Shown one piece after another: positions 9,403 to 18,480 of a stretch of 64,000 bases of DNA (the stretch's first letter is position 1; each line of letters begins with the position of its first letter). Source of the DNA: Rhodospirillum sp. GTDB lineage: Bacteria > Pseudomonadota > Alphaproteobacteria > Dongiales > Dongiaceae. The position numbers were made by a program, and so were the translations under genes. The notes under the pieces were generated by a model, which saw only the letters and a program-made list of their open reading frames with translations, made no database searches and was not told where the DNA came from. The stretch spans positions 147,925 through 211,924 of the forward strand of contig PNKY01000010.1 of NCBI GenBank assembly GCA_013822765.1, given 5' to 3'.

Positions 9403-10833
9403 ATGATCCGCCTTTCCCGCCGTCGCTTCCTGGCCACCGGCGCAGCCATGGCTGCCTGCGCGCCGACCGCGCGCGCCGCCTCCGACGCCAGCGCGGTCGA
9501 ACTCGCGATCGCCACCCGCACCATCGAGGTGAAGGGCAAGGCCGCCACGGTGTTCGGGCTGCTGCAGCCCAACGGCGCGCATGGCCTCGCTATGAATGCG
9601 GGCGAGCGGTTCCGGGTGCGGCTCAGCAATGCGGTGCAGGAGCCGGCGCTGATCCACTGGCATGGCCTGACGCCGCCCAACGACCAGGATGGCGTGCCCG
9701 GCGTCACCCAGCCTCCGCTGGCGCCGGGCGAACGCCACGACTACGACTTCGCCGTCGCGCTGCCAGGCACCAACTGGATGCATTCGCATCACCTGCTGCA
9801 GGAGCAGTCGCTGATGGCGGCACCGCTGATCGTGCGCGATCCCAAGGATGCCGCACGCGACGAGCAGGAGGTCGTGATCCTGCTGCACGACTTCACGTTC
9901 CAGCTGCCGGACGAGATTCTGGGCAATCTTTCAAAGGGGATGAGCCACGATCACGGCGCGATGGCTGGCGGCTCCGCAGATCCGCTTGCGGGCCACGATA
10001 TGTCGAGCATGCCCGCAGACGGCGTGGACCTGAACGACGTGTCGTACGACGCGTTTCTGGCCAACGACCGCACCCTCGACGATCCGGAAGTCGTGCGCGT
10101 GGACAAGAGCCAGCGTGTCCGGCTGCGCATCATCAACGCGGCATCCGCCACCAACTTCATGATCGAGCTCGGCGCGCTCTCCGGCTCCCTGACCGATGTC
10201 GACGGGCGGCCGATCGTGCCGGTGATCGGCAGCCGCTTCCCGCTGGCTGTGGCGCAGCGTGCCGATGTGCGGGTCACGCTGCCGGCCGGCGACGGCGTAT
10301 GGCCGGTGCTGTTCCAGCGCGAAGGCGACATTGCGCTGACGGGCATCATGCTCGCGACCAAGAGCGGCGCGGTCGCGAAGGTCGCCGATCAGGCGCAGGA
10401 TGCGATCGGCGCGATCGAGCGCGCGGCGCCGATGCTCTACCAGGCCGCCGAGCCGCTGCCGGAACGCCGCGCAGACCGCGAGCTGGCGGTCAGCCTGACC
10501 GGCTCGATGATGACCTATCGCTGGGGCATCGCGGAAAAGGCCGCCATGGAGCATCACGCCCATCTCGCCGTGCGAGAAGGCGAGCGGGTGGAGATGACGC
10601 TGACCAACCGCACCGAGATGTCCCACCCGATGCATCTGCACGGCCACCATTTCCAGGTGGTCGCGGTCAACGGCACGCGGATGAATGGTGCCGTGCGCGA
10701 TACCGAGCTGGTGCCGGTCGGCGGCTCAGTCACGCTGGCGTTCGACGCCGGCAATCCCGGCAAGTGGATGTTCCACTGCCACAATCTGTACCACATGCAG
10801 TCCGGGATGATGACGCAGGTGCGGTACCTGTAA
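9403..10833 (+). CDS. Tat-exported multicopper oxidase
   Basis: A 476-residue protein that starts with a twin-arginine signal (SRRRFLAT, residues 5-12), so it is exported folded to the periplasm. All four copper-ligand segments are present: HWHG and HSHH in the first cupredoxin domain, and HPMHLHGHHF and HCHNLYHMQSGMM at the C-terminus. The last provides the type 1 copper Cys-His pair with a Met axial ligand. A His/Met-rich insert (SHDHGAMAGG, GHDMSSMPADG) in the middle resembles those of CopA/CueO-type enzymes that oxidise Cu(I). No other copper gene is adjacent, so copper tolerance is inferred rather than shown; a laccase-like phenol oxidase is the alternative. Confidence 0.93.
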   Translation: MIRLSRRRFLATGAAMAACAPTARAASDASAVELAIATRTIEVKGKAATVFGLLQPNGAHGLAMNAGERFRVRLSNAVQEPALIHWHGLTPPNDQDGVPGVTQPPLAPGERHDYDFAVALPGTNWMHSHHLLQEQSLMAAPLIVRDPKDAARDEQEVVILLHDFTFQLPDEILGNLSKGMSHDHGAMAGGSADPLAGHDMSSMPADGVDLNDVSYDAFLANDRTLDDPEVVRVDKSQRVRLRIINAASATNFMIELGALSGSLTDVDGRPIVPVIGSRFPLAVAQRADVRVTLPAGDGVWPVLFQREGDIALTGIMLATKSGAVAKVADQAQDAIGAIERAAPMLYQAAEPLPERRADRELAVSLTGSMMTYRWGIAEKAAMEHHAHLAVREGERVEMTLTNRTEMSHPMHLHGHHFQVVAVNGTRMNGAVRDTELVPVGGSVTLAFDAGNPGKWMFHCHNLYHMQSGMMTQVRYL

Positions 10834-10918
10834 TCCGCGGCGGGCCTCAGAAGGGGTGACGCGGCGCCAGTTGGGCGCTATGGTTTCATCCCCTCACCAT
10901 TGATGGCTGGATTCTGAC

Positions 10919-11173
10919 ATGGGCGTCCTAACGTGGATTCTGGTGGGCTTGGTCGCTGGCCTTATTGCCAAGTTCATCATGCCGGGGCGCGACCCCGGCG
11001 GCATCATCGTCACCATCCTGATCGGCATCGCGGGCGGATTGGTCGGCGGCTTCATCAGCAGCAGGCTCGGCTATGGCGACGTCACAGAGTTCAATATCCC
11101 CTCGATCATCATCGCCGTGCTCGGCTCGTTGGTCCTGTTATTCCTCTATCGCATGATCAAGCGCCGGGGATAG
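10919..11173 (+). CDS. GlsB/YeaQ/YmgE family stress-response membrane protein
   Basis: An 84-residue protein of three hydrophobic helices with the conserved Gly-rich loop (LVAGLIAKFIMPGRDPGG, GGLVGGFISSRLG) of the transglycosylase-associated protein family. Members are small inner-membrane proteins often induced by general stress; the biochemical role is unknown. The length is normal. It sits alone between the multicopper oxidase and a convergent VOC protein, with only three bases between the two stops. Confidence 0.9.
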   Translation: MGVLTWILVGLVAGLIAKFIMPGRDPGGIIVTILIGIAGGLVGGFISSRLGYGDVTEFNIPSIIIAVLGSLVLLFLYRMIKRRG

Positions 11174-11176
11174 CGA

Positions 11177-11572
11177 CTACTCCCGCACGCCGGCCTCGAC
11201 GTTGTTCCCATCGGGGTCCAGCACAAAGGCTGCATAATACTTCATCTCGGCTGGGCCGCGTGGGCCAGGCGTGCCGTTGTCGGTGCCGCCGGCGGCCAGC
11301 GCCGCGCGGTGGAATGCATCGACTGCGTCGCGCGATGTCGCCTTGAACGCCAGGTGGATCGGACTGCGCGAGGTCTCGTGCGCGCTGGTCCAGAACGTAG
11401 GTTGAGTGATGCCGACCCAGATGAACGGCAAGGGTTCGGCGGCGCTGCGCCCGATCACGAACGATTCCTTGCTGTTGTCGGCCGCTTGCAGGCCAAGCGG
11501 CTGCAGCACGGCATCATAGAAGACTCGCGCCCGCGCCAGATCGCGCACGCGGAAGCCGAAATGGTCGATCAT
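11177..11572 (-). CDS. VOC (glyoxalase/bleomycin-resistance) superfamily protein
   Basis: A 131-residue single VOC domain with the typical opening MIDHFGFRVRDLARARVFYDAVLQPLG and the closing metal-side strand AFVLDPDGNNVEAGVRE. The candidate metal ligands are His4, the HLAFKA histidine and the C-terminal Glu. The family covers glyoxalases, dioxygenases and antibiotic-binding proteins; short single-domain members like this are mostly uncharacterised. It is transcribed toward the stress membrane protein gene and away from nothing obvious, so it is probably monocistronic. Confidence 0.85.
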   Translation of the reverse strand: MIDHFGFRVRDLARARVFYDAVLQPLGLQAADNSKESFVIGRSAAEPLPFIWVGITQPTFWTSAHETSRSPIHLAFKATSRDAVDAFHRAALAAGGTDNGTPGPRGPAEMKYYAAFVLDPDGNNVEAGVRE

Positions 11573-11633
11573 CGCCGGCGTCCCGTTGCAGTTGCATCAA
11601 AGCAACTGGCGATCGAGCCGCAGGTTCCGTGCG

Positions 11634-12155
11634 TCAGGCGACGTGCTCGATGTCTTCGGTCGTAAGGTTGCCCGGCACGATGGTGACGGGCACGCGCATC
11701 TTGCTGACGTATTTGCCGGTCAGGGCCGAGACCAGCGGGCCCGGGCCCTTGGGTCCGGTCGAGGCGGCGAGCACCAGGATCGAGATGCCGGGCTCCTCCT
11801 GGATCAGCTGTAGCAACTCGTCGCGCCGGTCGCCTTCGCGGAAGTAGAGCATCGGCATCTTGCCCGACAGCTTGTTCACCTCGGTCGCCATCTTCTGCAT
11901 GGTGGCCTCGGCCTGCTGACGCGCTTCGTCCTTCATCAACTGGTTGACGCCCATCCAGTCGCCGAAGCCAGACGGCTCCATCACGTGCACCATGGCGACG
12001 CGGCCGTTGGAGCGGAAGGCGCGCCGGCAGGCATAACGGATGGCGATCCGCATCTCGGGCGAATCGTCGACCACCACCAGGAACACGCGCTCCGGCGCCG
12101 GCGCCGGCGCGCTCGCCGGCTGGACCTGGGGCTCGGATGAAGGGTCGGGGCTCAT
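11634..12155 (-). CDS. Universal stress protein (UspA family)
   Basis: A 173-residue protein with a Pro/Ala-rich N-terminal tail of about 25 residues before the Usp core (VFLVVVDDSPEMRIAIRYACR). The C-terminal nucleotide loop has the G-x2-G-x9-G-S/T-like pattern in STGPKGPGPLVSALTGKYVS. It is the last gene of a three-gene minus-strand operon with the TIGR02186 protein (10-base gap) and the TauE/SafE permease. That arrangement recurs in alphaproteobacteria, where the Usp domain probably serves the permease in the cytoplasm. The start ATG has AGAGGTGACC upstream in the gap. Confidence 0.9.
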   Translation of the reverse strand: MSPDPSSEPQVQPASAPAPAPERVFLVVVDDSPEMRIAIRYACRRAFRSNGRVAMVHVMEPSGFGDWMGVNQLMKDEARQQAEATMQKMATEVNKLSGKMPMLYFREGDRRDELLQLIQEEPGISILVLAASTGPKGPGPLVSALTGKYVSKMRVPVTIVPGNLTTEDIEHVA

Positions 12156-12165
12156 GAGGTCACCT

Positions 12166-12921
12166 CTACCGCTTGCGGAAGGCCAGATGGGCCAGCCAGC
12201 CGGTCAACAGCGAGACTAGCACGGCCGCTACGCCATAGCCGAAACGCGGCGCGATCGACCGGGAGTTGGCGTATTTGTACAGATCCGCTCCGAACCCGAC
12301 CTTGCTGATGACCAGCGGCATGTTCTGGGCATCGACGATCCGGCCCTCCCTGACTAGGTAGACGTCGATCAGGAACGTTCCGGTCGGAACGTTCGAGGGC
12401 AAATGCAGGTTGGCGCGGAACAAGGTCTCACCGATGAAGGTGACGCGCCCCACCCGGTCGGCGTAGAGGCCCTGCTTGCGCTTCTGCTGCACCAGCGCGA
12501 TACGAAACGACCCGACGCCATAGGGTATCTCCTCCGCGGTCTCGAACCGCAGCCGCCCGATGCCGAGCTGGTAGCGGTCGAGCATCTCGTTGGGCAGGAT
12601 CTCGAACAGCGGCCGGGACGACGCGACGCCATAGAGCGACGGCACGTCGTCGAACTCGATCGATTCGGCGTTGACCCAGATGCCGGCGAAGCGGTCCTTC
12701 TGGTGCACCGCCACCCGGCCGGCGGGGCCGCGCATCACCAGGATCACGTCGCCCGGCCCGTCGATCGCGCCGAACACCAGGATGTCCTGACCGGCGAAAT
12801 CGGTGGTGATCTCCACCAGGTGATCATCGACGTCGGCGACGATGCCCTTGGCCGCGGCCGGAGCGGCGAGGCCGGCGATCGCCGCCGCAAGAACCACGAG
12901 CGAGGAGAGCGCGCGCATCAT
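12166..12921 (-). CDS. TIGR02186-type membrane-anchored exported protein
   Basis: A 251-residue protein with an N-terminal signal peptide (LSSLVVLAAAIAGLAAPAAA), a periplasmic beta-rich domain, and a C-terminal transmembrane helix ending in a basic tail (VLVSLLTGWLAHLAFRKR). This matches the TIGR02186 family, known only from alphaproteobacteria next to TauE/SafE permeases. Its ATG overlaps the permease stop by four bases (ATGA), which argues for coupled translation and a shared membrane complex. The function is unknown; an accessory periplasmic subunit for anion export is a reasonable inference. Confidence 0.85.
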   Translation of the reverse strand: MMRALSSLVVLAAAIAGLAAPAAAKGIVADVDDHLVEITTDFAGQDILVFGAIDGPGDVILVMRGPAGRVAVHQKDRFAGIWVNAESIEFDDVPSLYGVASSRPLFEILPNEMLDRYQLGIGRLRFETAEEIPYGVGSFRIALVQQKRKQGLYADRVGRVTFIGETLFRANLHLPSNVPTGTFLIDVYLVREGRIVDAQNMPLVISKVGFGADLYKYANSRSIAPRFGYGVAAVLVSLLTGWLAHLAFRKR

Positions 12922-13883
12922 CGGCTCCCCAGCAGAGGCTGCAGCGAAAACAGATCGTCCGGCGTCGCCACCAGCGTGTAGCAGAGGCCGACGGCAACCG
13001 AGAGGATGAGCAGCGCCAGCAGGAAACGGATCTGCTCGCCCGGCAGGCGCGCGCCGATCCGCCCGCCGAACTGCGCGCCGATCACCGATCCGATGGTCAG
13101 CACGAAGGCAAGCAGCACGTCGACGGTGCGGTTCTCCACCGACTGCAGGATGGTGGTGACGGCCGCCACGAAGATGATCTGGAACAGCGAGGTGCCGACC
13201 ACGATCGAGGTCGGCATGCCGACCAGGTAGATCATCGCGGGCACGATCAGGAACGCGCCGCCGACCCCGAGCAGGGCGGAAAGGATGCCGACCACGAAGC
13301 CGATGCCGATCGGCATGATCGCCGAGATGTAGAGCCGCGACTTCTTGAACCGCATCTTGAGCGGCAGGCCGTGCACCCAGACATGCTGGTGCAGCTTGCG
13401 CGGGGCCATGGCTCCGCGCTGGGCGCGCCGCACGCGGCGCAGGGCGCGGGTCGATTCCGCGAACATCATGAGCCCGATGGAGCCGAGCAGGATGACGTAG
13501 GCGATGTTGATGACGAGGTCGATCTGCCCGAAGCGGCGCAGGATCGAAAACAACGCGACGCCGACCAGCGAGCCGAATACGCCGCCCGACAGCAGGACGG
13601 CGCCCATCTTGAAATCGACGTTGTCGCGGCTCCAGTGGGCCAGCACGCCGCTGACCGAGGTCGCCACCGTCTGATTGGATTGGGTGGCGACGGCGACTGC
13701 TGGCGGCACGCCGATGAAGATGAGCAGCGGCGTCATCAAGAAGCCGCCGCCGACTCCGAACAAGCCGGAGAGGAAGCCGACCCCGGCGCCAAGGCCAAGC
13801 AACAGCAACACCGACACCGAGAGCTCGGCGATCGGCAAATAGACTTGGAAGCTGAGTAGCCAGTCTAGCAGGGCGCCCAGCAT
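12918..13883 (-). CDS. TauE/SafE family sulfite/anion exporter
   Basis: A 321-residue polytopic permease with two repeats of the TauE/SafE signature: GVGFLSGLFGVGGGFLMTPL in the N-half and GFVVGILSALLGVGGAFLIVP in the C-half. The N-terminus carries an additional amphipathic segment (LLDWLLSFQVYLPIAELS) seen in the long alphaproteobacterial subfamily. The family moves sulfite, sulfoacetate or other small anions. It is the first gene of the operon with the TIGR02186 protein and UspA. No sulfur-oxidation gene is in reach, so the substrate is open. Confidence 0.9.
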   Translation of the reverse strand: MLGALLDWLLSFQVYLPIAELSVSVLLLLGLGAGVGFLSGLFGVGGGFLMTPLLIFIGVPPAVAVATQSNQTVATSVSGVLAHWSRDNVDFKMGAVLLSGGVFGSLVGVALFSILRRFGQIDLVINIAYVILLGSIGLMMFAESTRALRRVRRAQRGAMAPRKLHQHVWVHGLPLKMRFKKSRLYISAIMPIGIGFVVGILSALLGVGGAFLIVPAMIYLVGMPTSIVVGTSLFQIIFVAAVTTILQSVENRTVDVLLAFVLTIGSVIGAQFGGRIGARLPGEQIRFLLALLILSVAVGLCYTLVATPDDLFSLQPLLGSR

Positions 13884-14138
13884 GCCCGACCGAACCCCCG
13901 GTCCTTGCGATCCAACACGTCCGGCGGCCGCGCCTGCGTCAGCCGGGTATCCCCCGCGACTGGTGATGGCGGCCGACGAGACGCATCATGTGAAAATGCT
14001 GGTCTGAGCGTCTTCGGCGACAGCGACTCGGGGACCGCGGGCCAATCGTGATCGCCACTCTACGACGGTGATTCTGAAGGTGAAAGCAGGGAATCTGGTG
14101 CCAGAGATCAGCAATCGGTGATCGAGGGCGCGCGGCTG

Positions 14139-15107
14139 CTATTTCTGCAGGATGTCGGTCAGCTCTTCCAGCTGGGTGCGGGCGCGCAACAGATAGAAAC
14201 CCTGGGCGGTGAGGTGATTGGGCTCGACCAGCGCATTGGGCTCGCCGTTGATGACGACCAGCGGCTGCAGGCTGGCGCCTTCCACCATGGACGCGATCAT
14301 GCGCTCCCAGATCTTGCCGGCGCCGCGCTCGTCCAGCACGTTCTTGAAGTCGACACCGAGGTCGCGCAGCAGCAGGGCGTTCGCGTAGAGCAGGCCCTTG
14401 TTGAAGTAGAAGACGTTATCGGCCTGGAGGTCGAACCAGTCGCCGGAATAAAGGTCGATCTCCTGGTCGATGGCGTTGGAAGCCGCGCCCAGGTCCTTGC
14501 CGATGCGGTCCAGCGTGCTGATCAGATTGTCCGAGCGCGGCTCGAAGGCTGCCTTGCCTGCCGCCAGGCGCGTGTTGTAGCTGGCGAGCCGGACCATCGC
14601 CTCCTTGTATTGCGTCTCCGAGTTCGCGGAGATCGAGCCTCCGCTGACATACCAGGTATCGGGCGCCTGATTGAGCAATCCGGCTGCTTTTTTCAGGTCA
14701 TCGTCGGCGTTGGCCGAGCCGCGCGAGCGGCCGATCTGGTCCGCCATTTCGATCGCGAACCGGGCCAGCGCCTGCTGAATGCCGCGCTGAAAATTCGGCA
14801 TGTTGTCGAGCGCGTAGCCCGGCATGAAGAATGGATCATTGGCTGGCCAGGACGTCTCTTCCACTTCGCGATGGATCAGCGCCGCAGCCAGGGCGATGGC
14901 CTTGCTCTGGCCATCCGGCACGTTTCCAGCGGAAAAACTCGGATCGTCATTGATCTTGTGCACGATGATCATGCCGACCGGATAATACAGCAGCAGCGCG
15001 ATCAGAATGGCCAGCGCGATCCACTTGGACCGCTTCAGCCAGCGCCGGCCGGCGCCGGGCAGCTTCGGCGTATCGGCGGGGGAGTCCAGAAACGGGTCGG
15101 CGGTCAT
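14139..15107 (-). CDS. DUF2333 family membrane-anchored protein
   Basis: A 322-residue protein with a short cytoplasmic N-terminus containing basic residues (RRWLKRSKW). One transmembrane segment follows at about residues 31-50 (IALAILIALLLYYPVGMIIV), then a large helical periplasmic domain with ETSWPANDPFFMPGYALDNMPNFQRG, the signature region of DUF2333. No function is assigned to the family. It lies 62 bases downstream of trpS on the same strand and may share its transcript. The start ATG has GGAGTAGG upstream. Confidence 0.85.
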   Translation of the reverse strand: MTADPFLDSPADTPKLPGAGRRWLKRSKWIALAILIALLLYYPVGMIIVHKINDDPSFSAGNVPDGQSKAIALAAALIHREVEETSWPANDPFFMPGYALDNMPNFQRGIQQALARFAIEMADQIGRSRGSANADDDLKKAAGLLNQAPDTWYVSGGSISANSETQYKEAMVRLASYNTRLAAGKAAFEPRSDNLISTLDRIGKDLGAASNAIDQEIDLYSGDWFDLQADNVFYFNKGLLYANALLLRDLGVDFKNVLDERGAGKIWERMIASMVEGASLQPLVVINGEPNALVEPNHLTAQGFYLLRARTQLEELTDILQK

Positions 15108-15169
15108 AAAGGCCTACTCCAGGTGGGGGCACCACCGACAGATGGTGGCTGCTCGTTAGCCCGGCAAGG

Positions 15170-16195
15170 TCAATGCAGGAACCCGACGATCTCCTCGACC
15201 TCACGCAGGATCGGCATGGCGATGGCCTGGGCGCGTTCGGCGCCCTTGCGCAGCAGGGCGTCGAGCTCGTCCTGGTGCGCCAGCAGGCGCTTCATCTCGG
15301 CATTGATCGGGCCGAGCTTGGCGACCGCGAGGTCGGTCAGCTCGCTCTTGAACTTGGAGAACTCCTGGCCCGCGAAGCGGTTCACCGCGTCCGCCAGCGT
15401 GACATCCGACAGGGCGGCGTAGATCGACAGCAGGTTGAACGCTTCCGGCCGCGCCGCGTCCGCATCCGCCTTGACGTGGCCGTGCTCGTCCAGCGTCTCC
15501 GGTCCGGGCAGCGGGTTGGGATCGGTCTTGGCCTTGCGAAACTTGAGCGCTATGGTCTCCGCGTCGTCGGTCATGTTGATGCGGCTGTAGTCGCTCTCGT
15601 CCGACTTGGACATCTTCTTGGCGCCGTCGCGCAGCGACATGATGCGCGCGGCCGGCCCGCCGATCACCGGCTCGGGCAGCGGGAAGAACTTGACGCCGTA
15701 GTCGTTGTTGAACTTCTGCGCGATGTCGCGCGCCAGCTCGAGATGCTGCTTCTGGTCCTCGCCCACCGGCACGTGCGTCCCCTTGTAGGCGAGGATGTCG
15801 GCCGCCATCAGCACCGGATAGGCGTAGAGCCCGATCGAGGCGTTCTCGCGGTTCTTGCCGGCCTTTTCCTTGAACTGGGTCATGCGGTTGAGCCAGCCGA
15901 GGCGCGCCACGCAATTGAGGATCCAGGCCAGCTGGGCGTGCGCGAAGCACTGGCTCTGGGCGAAGATGATGGAGCTGTCGGGGTCGATGCCGGCGGCGAT
16001 ATAGGCGGCCGCCACCTCGCGCGTGTTCTGCCGCAAGGCGGCCGGCTCCTGCCACAGGGTGATGGCGTGCAGGTCGACGACGCAGAAGATGCAATCATAG
16101 TCCTTCTGCATCCGCACCCAGTTCCGGACGGCGCCCAGGTAGTTGCCCAGATGCAGGTTGTTGGTCGGCTGGACGCCGGAGAAAATACGGTTCAT
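15170..16195 (-). CDS. trpS: Tryptophanyl-tRNA synthetase
   Basis: A 341-residue class I aminoacyl-tRNA synthetase that charges tRNA-Trp. The adenylate-site signature appears as NLHLGNYLG at residues 13-21 (HIGH-type) and as KMSKS near residue 195. The opening MNRIFSGVQPTN is typical of bacterial TrpRS and fixes the start at ATG 16195. The length is normal. The neighbour downstream is the DUF2333 gene; upstream is a divergent Bax-inhibitor-like gene. No T-box or leader attenuator was seen in the 233-base gap. Confidence 0.97.
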   Translation of the reverse strand: MNRIFSGVQPTNNLHLGNYLGAVRNWVRMQKDYDCIFCVVDLHAITLWQEPAALRQNTREVAAAYIAAGIDPDSSIIFAQSQCFAHAQLAWILNCVARLGWLNRMTQFKEKAGKNRENASIGLYAYPVLMAADILAYKGTHVPVGEDQKQHLELARDIAQKFNNDYGVKFFPLPEPVIGGPAARIMSLRDGAKKMSKSDESDYSRINMTDDAETIALKFRKAKTDPNPLPGPETLDEHGHVKADADAARPEAFNLLSIYAALSDVTLADAVNRFAGQEFSKFKSELTDLAVAKLGPINAEMKRLLAHQDELDALLRKGAERAQAIAMPILREVEEIVGFLH

Positions 16196-16428
16196 CGAGT
16201 GTGCTTTCGCGCTGGCAGTGTGGTAACCGCCCCGGCAACCCCAGGGTGGCGGCTATATCGCCGCCCCGCCGCCGCCTTCGCAAGGCTTTTCGCGTGTATT
16301 TTCGGCCCAAACCGGCCCATTGGGCCCGCCTTTCGACCGCCGAATGCCATTGAAGGAGAAGGCTTTCGCCATCATATTAGGAACCGGCTGAAGGGGGCTG
16401 TCGCCCCTCGGGAACAAGGAGTGAACAG

Positions 16429-17157
16429 ATGGCCACGGGACCACAGAGAGATTATTTAGGCCGCGCTCAGGCGCCGGCCGGCGCCCGCGCTGCCGAGATC
16501 GATGTCGGCCTCCGGGCATACATGCAGAAAGTGTTCGGCCTCATGGGCATGGGGACGGCGGTGACCGGTCTGGTCGCCTACTTCACGTCGCAAAGCCCGG
16601 CGATGCTGGAATTGATCTACAACACTCCGCTGCGCTGGGTGGTGATGCTGGCGCCGCTGGGCTTCGTGCTGGTGCTGAGCTTCGGCATCAACCGGATGCG
16701 CGCTTCGACCGCCCAATTGACCTTCTGGGCGTTCGCCGCGGTGATGGGCCTGTCGCTGTCGTCGATCTTCCTGGTCTATACCGGCCAGTCGATCGTCACG
16801 ACCTTCTTTGTCAGCTCGGCGACCTTCCTCGCCATGGCGCTCTACGGCTACACCACCAAGCGCGACCTGACGGGCTGGGGCTCGTTCCTGTTCATGGGCC
16901 TGATCGGCCTGATCGTCGCGAGCCTGGTCGGCCTGTTCGTGCAGAGCACGGCGCTGCAGTTCGCCATCTCGGTGATCGGCGTCCTGATCTTCACCGGCCT
17001 CACCGCCTACGACACCCAGAAGATCAAGGAAATGTACTTCGCCGGCGACAACAGCGAGACCTACGGCAAGAAGGCCGTGATGGGCGCCCTGTCGCTCTAT
17101 CTCGACTTCATCAACCTCTTCCTCTATCTGCTGCGTTTCATCGGCGACCGCCGCTAA
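16429..17157 (+). CDS. Bax inhibitor-1/YccA family membrane protein
   Basis: A 242-residue protein with an N-terminal cytosolic tail and seven hydrophobic helices of the BI-1/TMBIM fold. It has the family segment FTGLTAYDTQKIKEMY and a C-terminal SLYLDFINLFLYLLRFIG. In characterised bacterial members, aspartates of this type gate a pH-sensitive calcium leak. The start ATG has AAGGAG at a good distance. A strong intrinsic terminator follows, so the gene is monocistronic. The physiological role in alphaproteobacteria is not known. Confidence 0.93.
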   Translation: MATGPQRDYLGRAQAPAGARAAEIDVGLRAYMQKVFGLMGMGTAVTGLVAYFTSQSPAMLELIYNTPLRWVVMLAPLGFVLVLSFGINRMRASTAQLTFWAFAAVMGLSLSSIFLVYTGQSIVTTFFVSSATFLAMALYGYTTKRDLTGWGSFLFMGLIGLIVASLVGLFVQSTALQFAISVIGVLIFTGLTAYDTQKIKEMYFAGDNSETYGKKAVMGALSLYLDFINLFLYLLRFIGDRR

Positions 17158-17182
17158 CGACGCCGCAGACCACTCCGAACGG

Positions 17183-17214
17183 AACCGGGGCCATTTGGCC
17201 CCGGTTTTGTTTTG
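17183..17214 (+). terminator. Intrinsic terminator of Bax-inhibitor-like gene
   Basis: A perfect 10-bp stem, AACCGGGGCC/GGCCCCGGTT, with an ATTT loop is followed by TTGTTTTG. It lies 25 bases after the stop codon of the upstream gene. Confidence 0.9.
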
Positions 17215-17291
17215 CGCGGGCTCTGGCGCGGCGTCCTGGCCTTGGCTAGCTTGGCCCCGGGAGCAATCACTCGGTCAGGGGAAATCCTTCG

Positions 17292-17915
17292 ATGTACATG
17301 CTGTATTGGTCGCCAAGTTCGGCGTCGCTGGCGCCGCACGGCGCGTTGGAAGAGGCGGCCGCGAAATACGAGCTGACGCTGGTCGACACCGACGCCGGCG
17401 CGCATCGCGACCCCGCTTATCTGAAGCTCAACCCCAACGCCAAGGTGCCGACCCTGGTGGTGGACGGCAAATTCGTCATGTTCGAATCGGCGGCGATGGC
17501 GATGTTCATCGCCGATCGCCACCCGCAGGCCAAGCTGGCGCCGGGACCGGACGAGATGGCGCGCGGCCATTTCTATCAGTGGCTGACGCATCTCACCAAT
17601 TCGGTGCAGCCCGCCATGCTGCGCTATTACTATCCCGACCGGCATACCGGGGATGAGGGCGGTCACGAGGCGGTGAAGGCGAAAGCGATGGAGGAGATCG
17701 CAAGCTTGTGGGGCCGCATCGACCAGCACCTGGCGTTGCACGGGCCGTTTCTGCTGGGCGAGCGCTTCAGTGCCGCCGACATCTCCGCCTACATGCTCTC
17801 CACCTGGCAGCAATGCTGCCCGAACACCTACGAGCGCTTCCCGAACGTGAAGCGCCTGGCCGACCTGGTGGCGGCGCGGCCTGCCATGCAACGGGTGATC
17901 CAGAAGAACAGCTGA
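17292..17915 (+). CDS. Glutathione S-transferase family protein
   Basis: A 207-residue two-domain GST. The N-terminal thioredoxin-like half has YWSPSSASLAPHGALEEA, with a Ser/Tyr catalytic candidate near residues 6-10, the cis-proline segment AKVPTLVVDG, and the glutathione-binding FESAAMAMFIADRHP. The C-terminal helical half carries the N-capping box FLLGERFSAADISAYML. This layout fits bacterial beta- or Nu-like GSTs. Its stop codon overlaps the start of the DUF924 gene (TGATG), so both are probably translated together. Confidence 0.9.
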   Translation: MYMLYWSPSSASLAPHGALEEAAAKYELTLVDTDAGAHRDPAYLKLNPNAKVPTLVVDGKFVMFESAAMAMFIADRHPQAKLAPGPDEMARGHFYQWLTHLTNSVQPAMLRYYYPDRHTGDEGGHEAVKAKAMEEIASLWGRIDQHLALHGPFLLGERFSAADISAYMLSTWQQCCPNTYERFPNVKRLADLVAARPAMQRVIQKNS

Positions 17916-18475
17916 TGAGCTCGCCGCGCGACATCCTGGAATTCTGGTTCTCCGACCGGGCGCGCCAGCTCTGGTTCGAGAAGGACGCGCCATTCGACGC
18001 CGACATCCGCGCGCGCTTTGGCGAGCTGGTGCACCAGGCCCAGATGGGCGGGTTCGAGGACTGGCGATCCTCGCCCGACGGCGCGCTCGCCTTGCTGCTG
18101 CTGCTCGACCAGTTCGCGCGCAACATCTTCCGCGGCCAGGCCAAGGCGTTCCTCGGCGATCCGCGCGCCCGCGAGATCGCGGCCGAAGCGGTCGCCCGCG
18201 GCTTCGACCAGCGCTATCCGTTCCCCGACCGCGTGTTCTTCTACCTGCCGTTCGAGCATTGCGAGACGCTCGCCCAACAGGACCGCTACGTCGTGCTGCT
18301 CGAAGGCTGTGTGCGCGATTTCGGCGACGTGGCGGCGGAGTTCCTCGACTACGCCCATCGCCACAGGAACATCATCAAGCGCTTCGGCCGCTTCCCCCAT
18401 CGCAACGAAGCGCTGGGGCGAGAGGCGACGGAGGAAGAGGTGGAGTTCCTGAAGGGACCGAACTCGTCGTTCTGA
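17915..18475 (+). CDS. DUF924 family protein
   Basis: A 186-residue protein beginning SPRDILEFWFSD and containing DGALALLLLLDQFARNIFRG and YLPFEHCETLAQQD, the diagnostic stretches of DUF924 (COG3803). The family has a TPR-like helical fold and no established function. The ATG shares its A with the preceding GST stop (TGATG), which fixes the start despite an open frame reaching further upstream. The convergent secreted-protein gene ends only a few bases after it. Confidence 0.88.
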   Translation: MSSPRDILEFWFSDRARQLWFEKDAPFDADIRARFGELVHQAQMGGFEDWRSSPDGALALLLLLDQFARNIFRGQAKAFLGDPRAREIAAEAVARGFDQRYPFPDRVFFYLPFEHCETLAQQDRYVVLLEGCVRDFGDVAAEFLDYAHRHRNIIKRFGRFPHRNEALGREATEEEVEFLKGPNSSF

Positions 18476-18480
18476 GCCGA

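Noticed and set aside
16344..16391. A 15-codon open frame just upstream of the Bax-inhibitor-like gene, as a leader peptide.
   Set aside because: It encodes no run of a regulatory amino acid and no alternative terminator/antiterminator was found.
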